From contig CM063248.1 of the NCBI GenBank assembly GCA_032158295.1, positions 17,284,787 to 17,348,786 on the forward strand: 64,000 nucleotides of DNA, given 5' to 3'. Made by a program: the position numbers and the translations under genes. This document shows, piece by piece, positions 62,895 to 64,000 of this stretch (position 1 is the stretch's first letter; each line of letters begins with the position of its first letter). The notes under the pieces were generated by a model, which saw only the letters and a list, made by a program, of their open reading frames with translations, had not been told where the DNA came from and searched no databases. The DNA comes from Pycnopodia helianthoides. Lineage: Eukaryota > Echinodermata > Asteroidea > Forcipulatida > Asteriidae.

Positions 62895-63890
62895 CCGGCC
62901 CTTTCTCGATGAACAAGTCGACCCAAAACGAGCCAAGTAAAACGCAAGCCGAACTGAGCTGATCTCAGGCTGGTACCGCTCATAGGATCGAGACGAGCCA
63001 AATAATCACTGGCCGAACTGAGCCGATCGCAGGCTGGACCAGGTTCAAGACGAGCCACTTAAGCTCAAGCCAAATGAAGCCGATCTCATGGCCAAGCTAA
63101 AATGGTTGAGATGAGGCAAGTAAACTCAAGCCAACCTAAGCCAATTCCAGGCTGGCCTGCTCATAGCCGAGACGAGCCAAGTATAAACTCAAGCCGAACT
63201 AAGCCAATCTCAAGCTGGCTCAGGTTCGAGACGAGAAGTAAACACAGGCCGAACTGAGCCGATTTTAGGCTTGCTCAGCTCGTAGGGTCAAGACGAGCCA
63301 AGTAAACTCAAGCCGAACTGAGCCAATATCAAGCTGTCCCAGCTCATAGCGTCGAGACGAGCCAAGTAAACTCAAGCCGAACTGAGTCGATTTTAGGCTT
63401 GCTCAGGCTCGCTACGAGCTATGTAAGCACAGGCCGAACTGAGCCGATTTTAGGCTTGCTCAGCTCGTAGGGTCTAGACGAGCCAATTAAACACAAGTTG
63501 AATCAAGCCAAGCTCAGGCCGGCCCAGTTCATAGGGTTGAGAACAGTAATGAGTAAACTCCAGTCAAACTGAGCCGAGCTCATGCCGGCCCAGCTCATAG
63601 GCGAGACGAGTCAAGTAGGCGAAACCAGCCAAGTGAACCCAAGCCGAACTGAGCCGAGCTCATGCCGGCCCAGCTCATAGGCGAGACGAGTCAAGTAGGC
63701 GAAACCAGCCAAGTGAACCTAAGCCGAACTGAGCCGAGCTCATGCCGGCCCAGCTCATAGGCGAGACGAGCGAAGTAGGCGAAACCAGCCAAGTGAACTC
63801 AAGCTGAACTGAGCCAAGCTCAGGCCGGCCCAGTTCCTCCAGTCGAGACCAGCCAAGTAAACTCAAGCCGAGCAGAGCCAACCCCCATCC
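62895..63890. repeat. Minisatellite of 60-80 bp units, about 16 copies
   Basis: The consensus contains GAGACGAGCCAAGTAAACTC, AAGCCGAACTGAGCCGAT and CAGGCTGGCCCAGCTCATAG. Units in the left part are about 60 bp and variable. On the right an 80-bp variant with GGCGAAACCAGCCAAGTGAA repeats nearly exactly (CATGCCGGCC at 63581, 63661 and 63741). An 87-codon minus-strand frame here (63675-63938) is a by-product of the repeat. Confidence 0.92.
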
Positions 63891-64000
63891 GATTCGACCC
63901 CAAAATACCGAATTAGATAGAGCAAACCATCTGATCAATACATCATCACTTTGAGCTCATGTTGAACACACAAAAACTGGAACACAGCATTAGGGTATAA

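Noticed and set aside
63675..63938. 87-codon Leu/Ser/Trp-rich frame that could look like a membrane protein
   Set aside because: Generated by the minisatellite; the repeated residues follow the DNA period.

Overview
The window looks like nuclear DNA of an invertebrate deuterostome, most likely an echinoderm (a sea star is my guess). The reasons are one intron-rich animal gene, AT-rich introns and intergenic DNA full of short terminal-inverted-repeat elements and tRNA-type SINE pieces, and a Ty3/Gypsy element of a type seen in marine invertebrates. Species is not determined; no database search was possible.

Region 1 (about 1-37,400, minus strand) is one gene, the orthologue of SUPT20H/SPT20, a structural subunit of the SAGA co-activator complex. 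I rebuilt 23 coding exons by hand from splice sites, reading phase and remembered similarity to human SPT20. They sum to 2,817 nt (938 codons plus stop) with every exon junction in phase. The ATG sits alone at the end of an exon at 37,226-37,228 and the stop is at 166-168. The N-terminal half is the conserved SPT20 domain; the C-terminal half is low-complexity (Ala/Ser/Gln, Pro/Thr/Ser, poly-Gln) and ends in a basic Lys/Thr/Pro tail as in human.

Region 2 (11,506-29,562, plus strand) lies inside intron 11 of that gene, antisense to it. It is an 18,057-bp composite Ty3/Gypsy retrotransposon, LTR-gag-pol-LTR-truncated gag-pol-LTR, bounded by one 4-bp target duplication (CATA). The first internal region has open gag and pol in a -1 frame relation, with a GTTAAAC slippery site and a possible downstream stem. 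The second lacks the primer binding site and the first ~925 bp, and carries a 1-nt deletion in pol. The outer LTRs are both 2,295 bp and agree at every position I compared; the middle LTR is 2,095 bp and different. This points to insertion of the composite as one unit. Gag has an RRM-like N-terminus and a capsid region resembling PNMA proteins.

Region 3 (about 37,400-64,000) has no gene I can support. It holds MITE-like elements, a long inverted repeat, SINE pieces, homopolymer runs and three tandem arrays (19 bp, 53 bp and a 60-80 bp minisatellite of about 1 kb at the right edge). It is probably intergenic DNA or a large intron of a gene outside the window.

The gene introns also carry at least four copies of a ~222-bp piggyBac-type MITE (TTAA sites) and two intronic copies of a ~390-bp element with TTAA ends.
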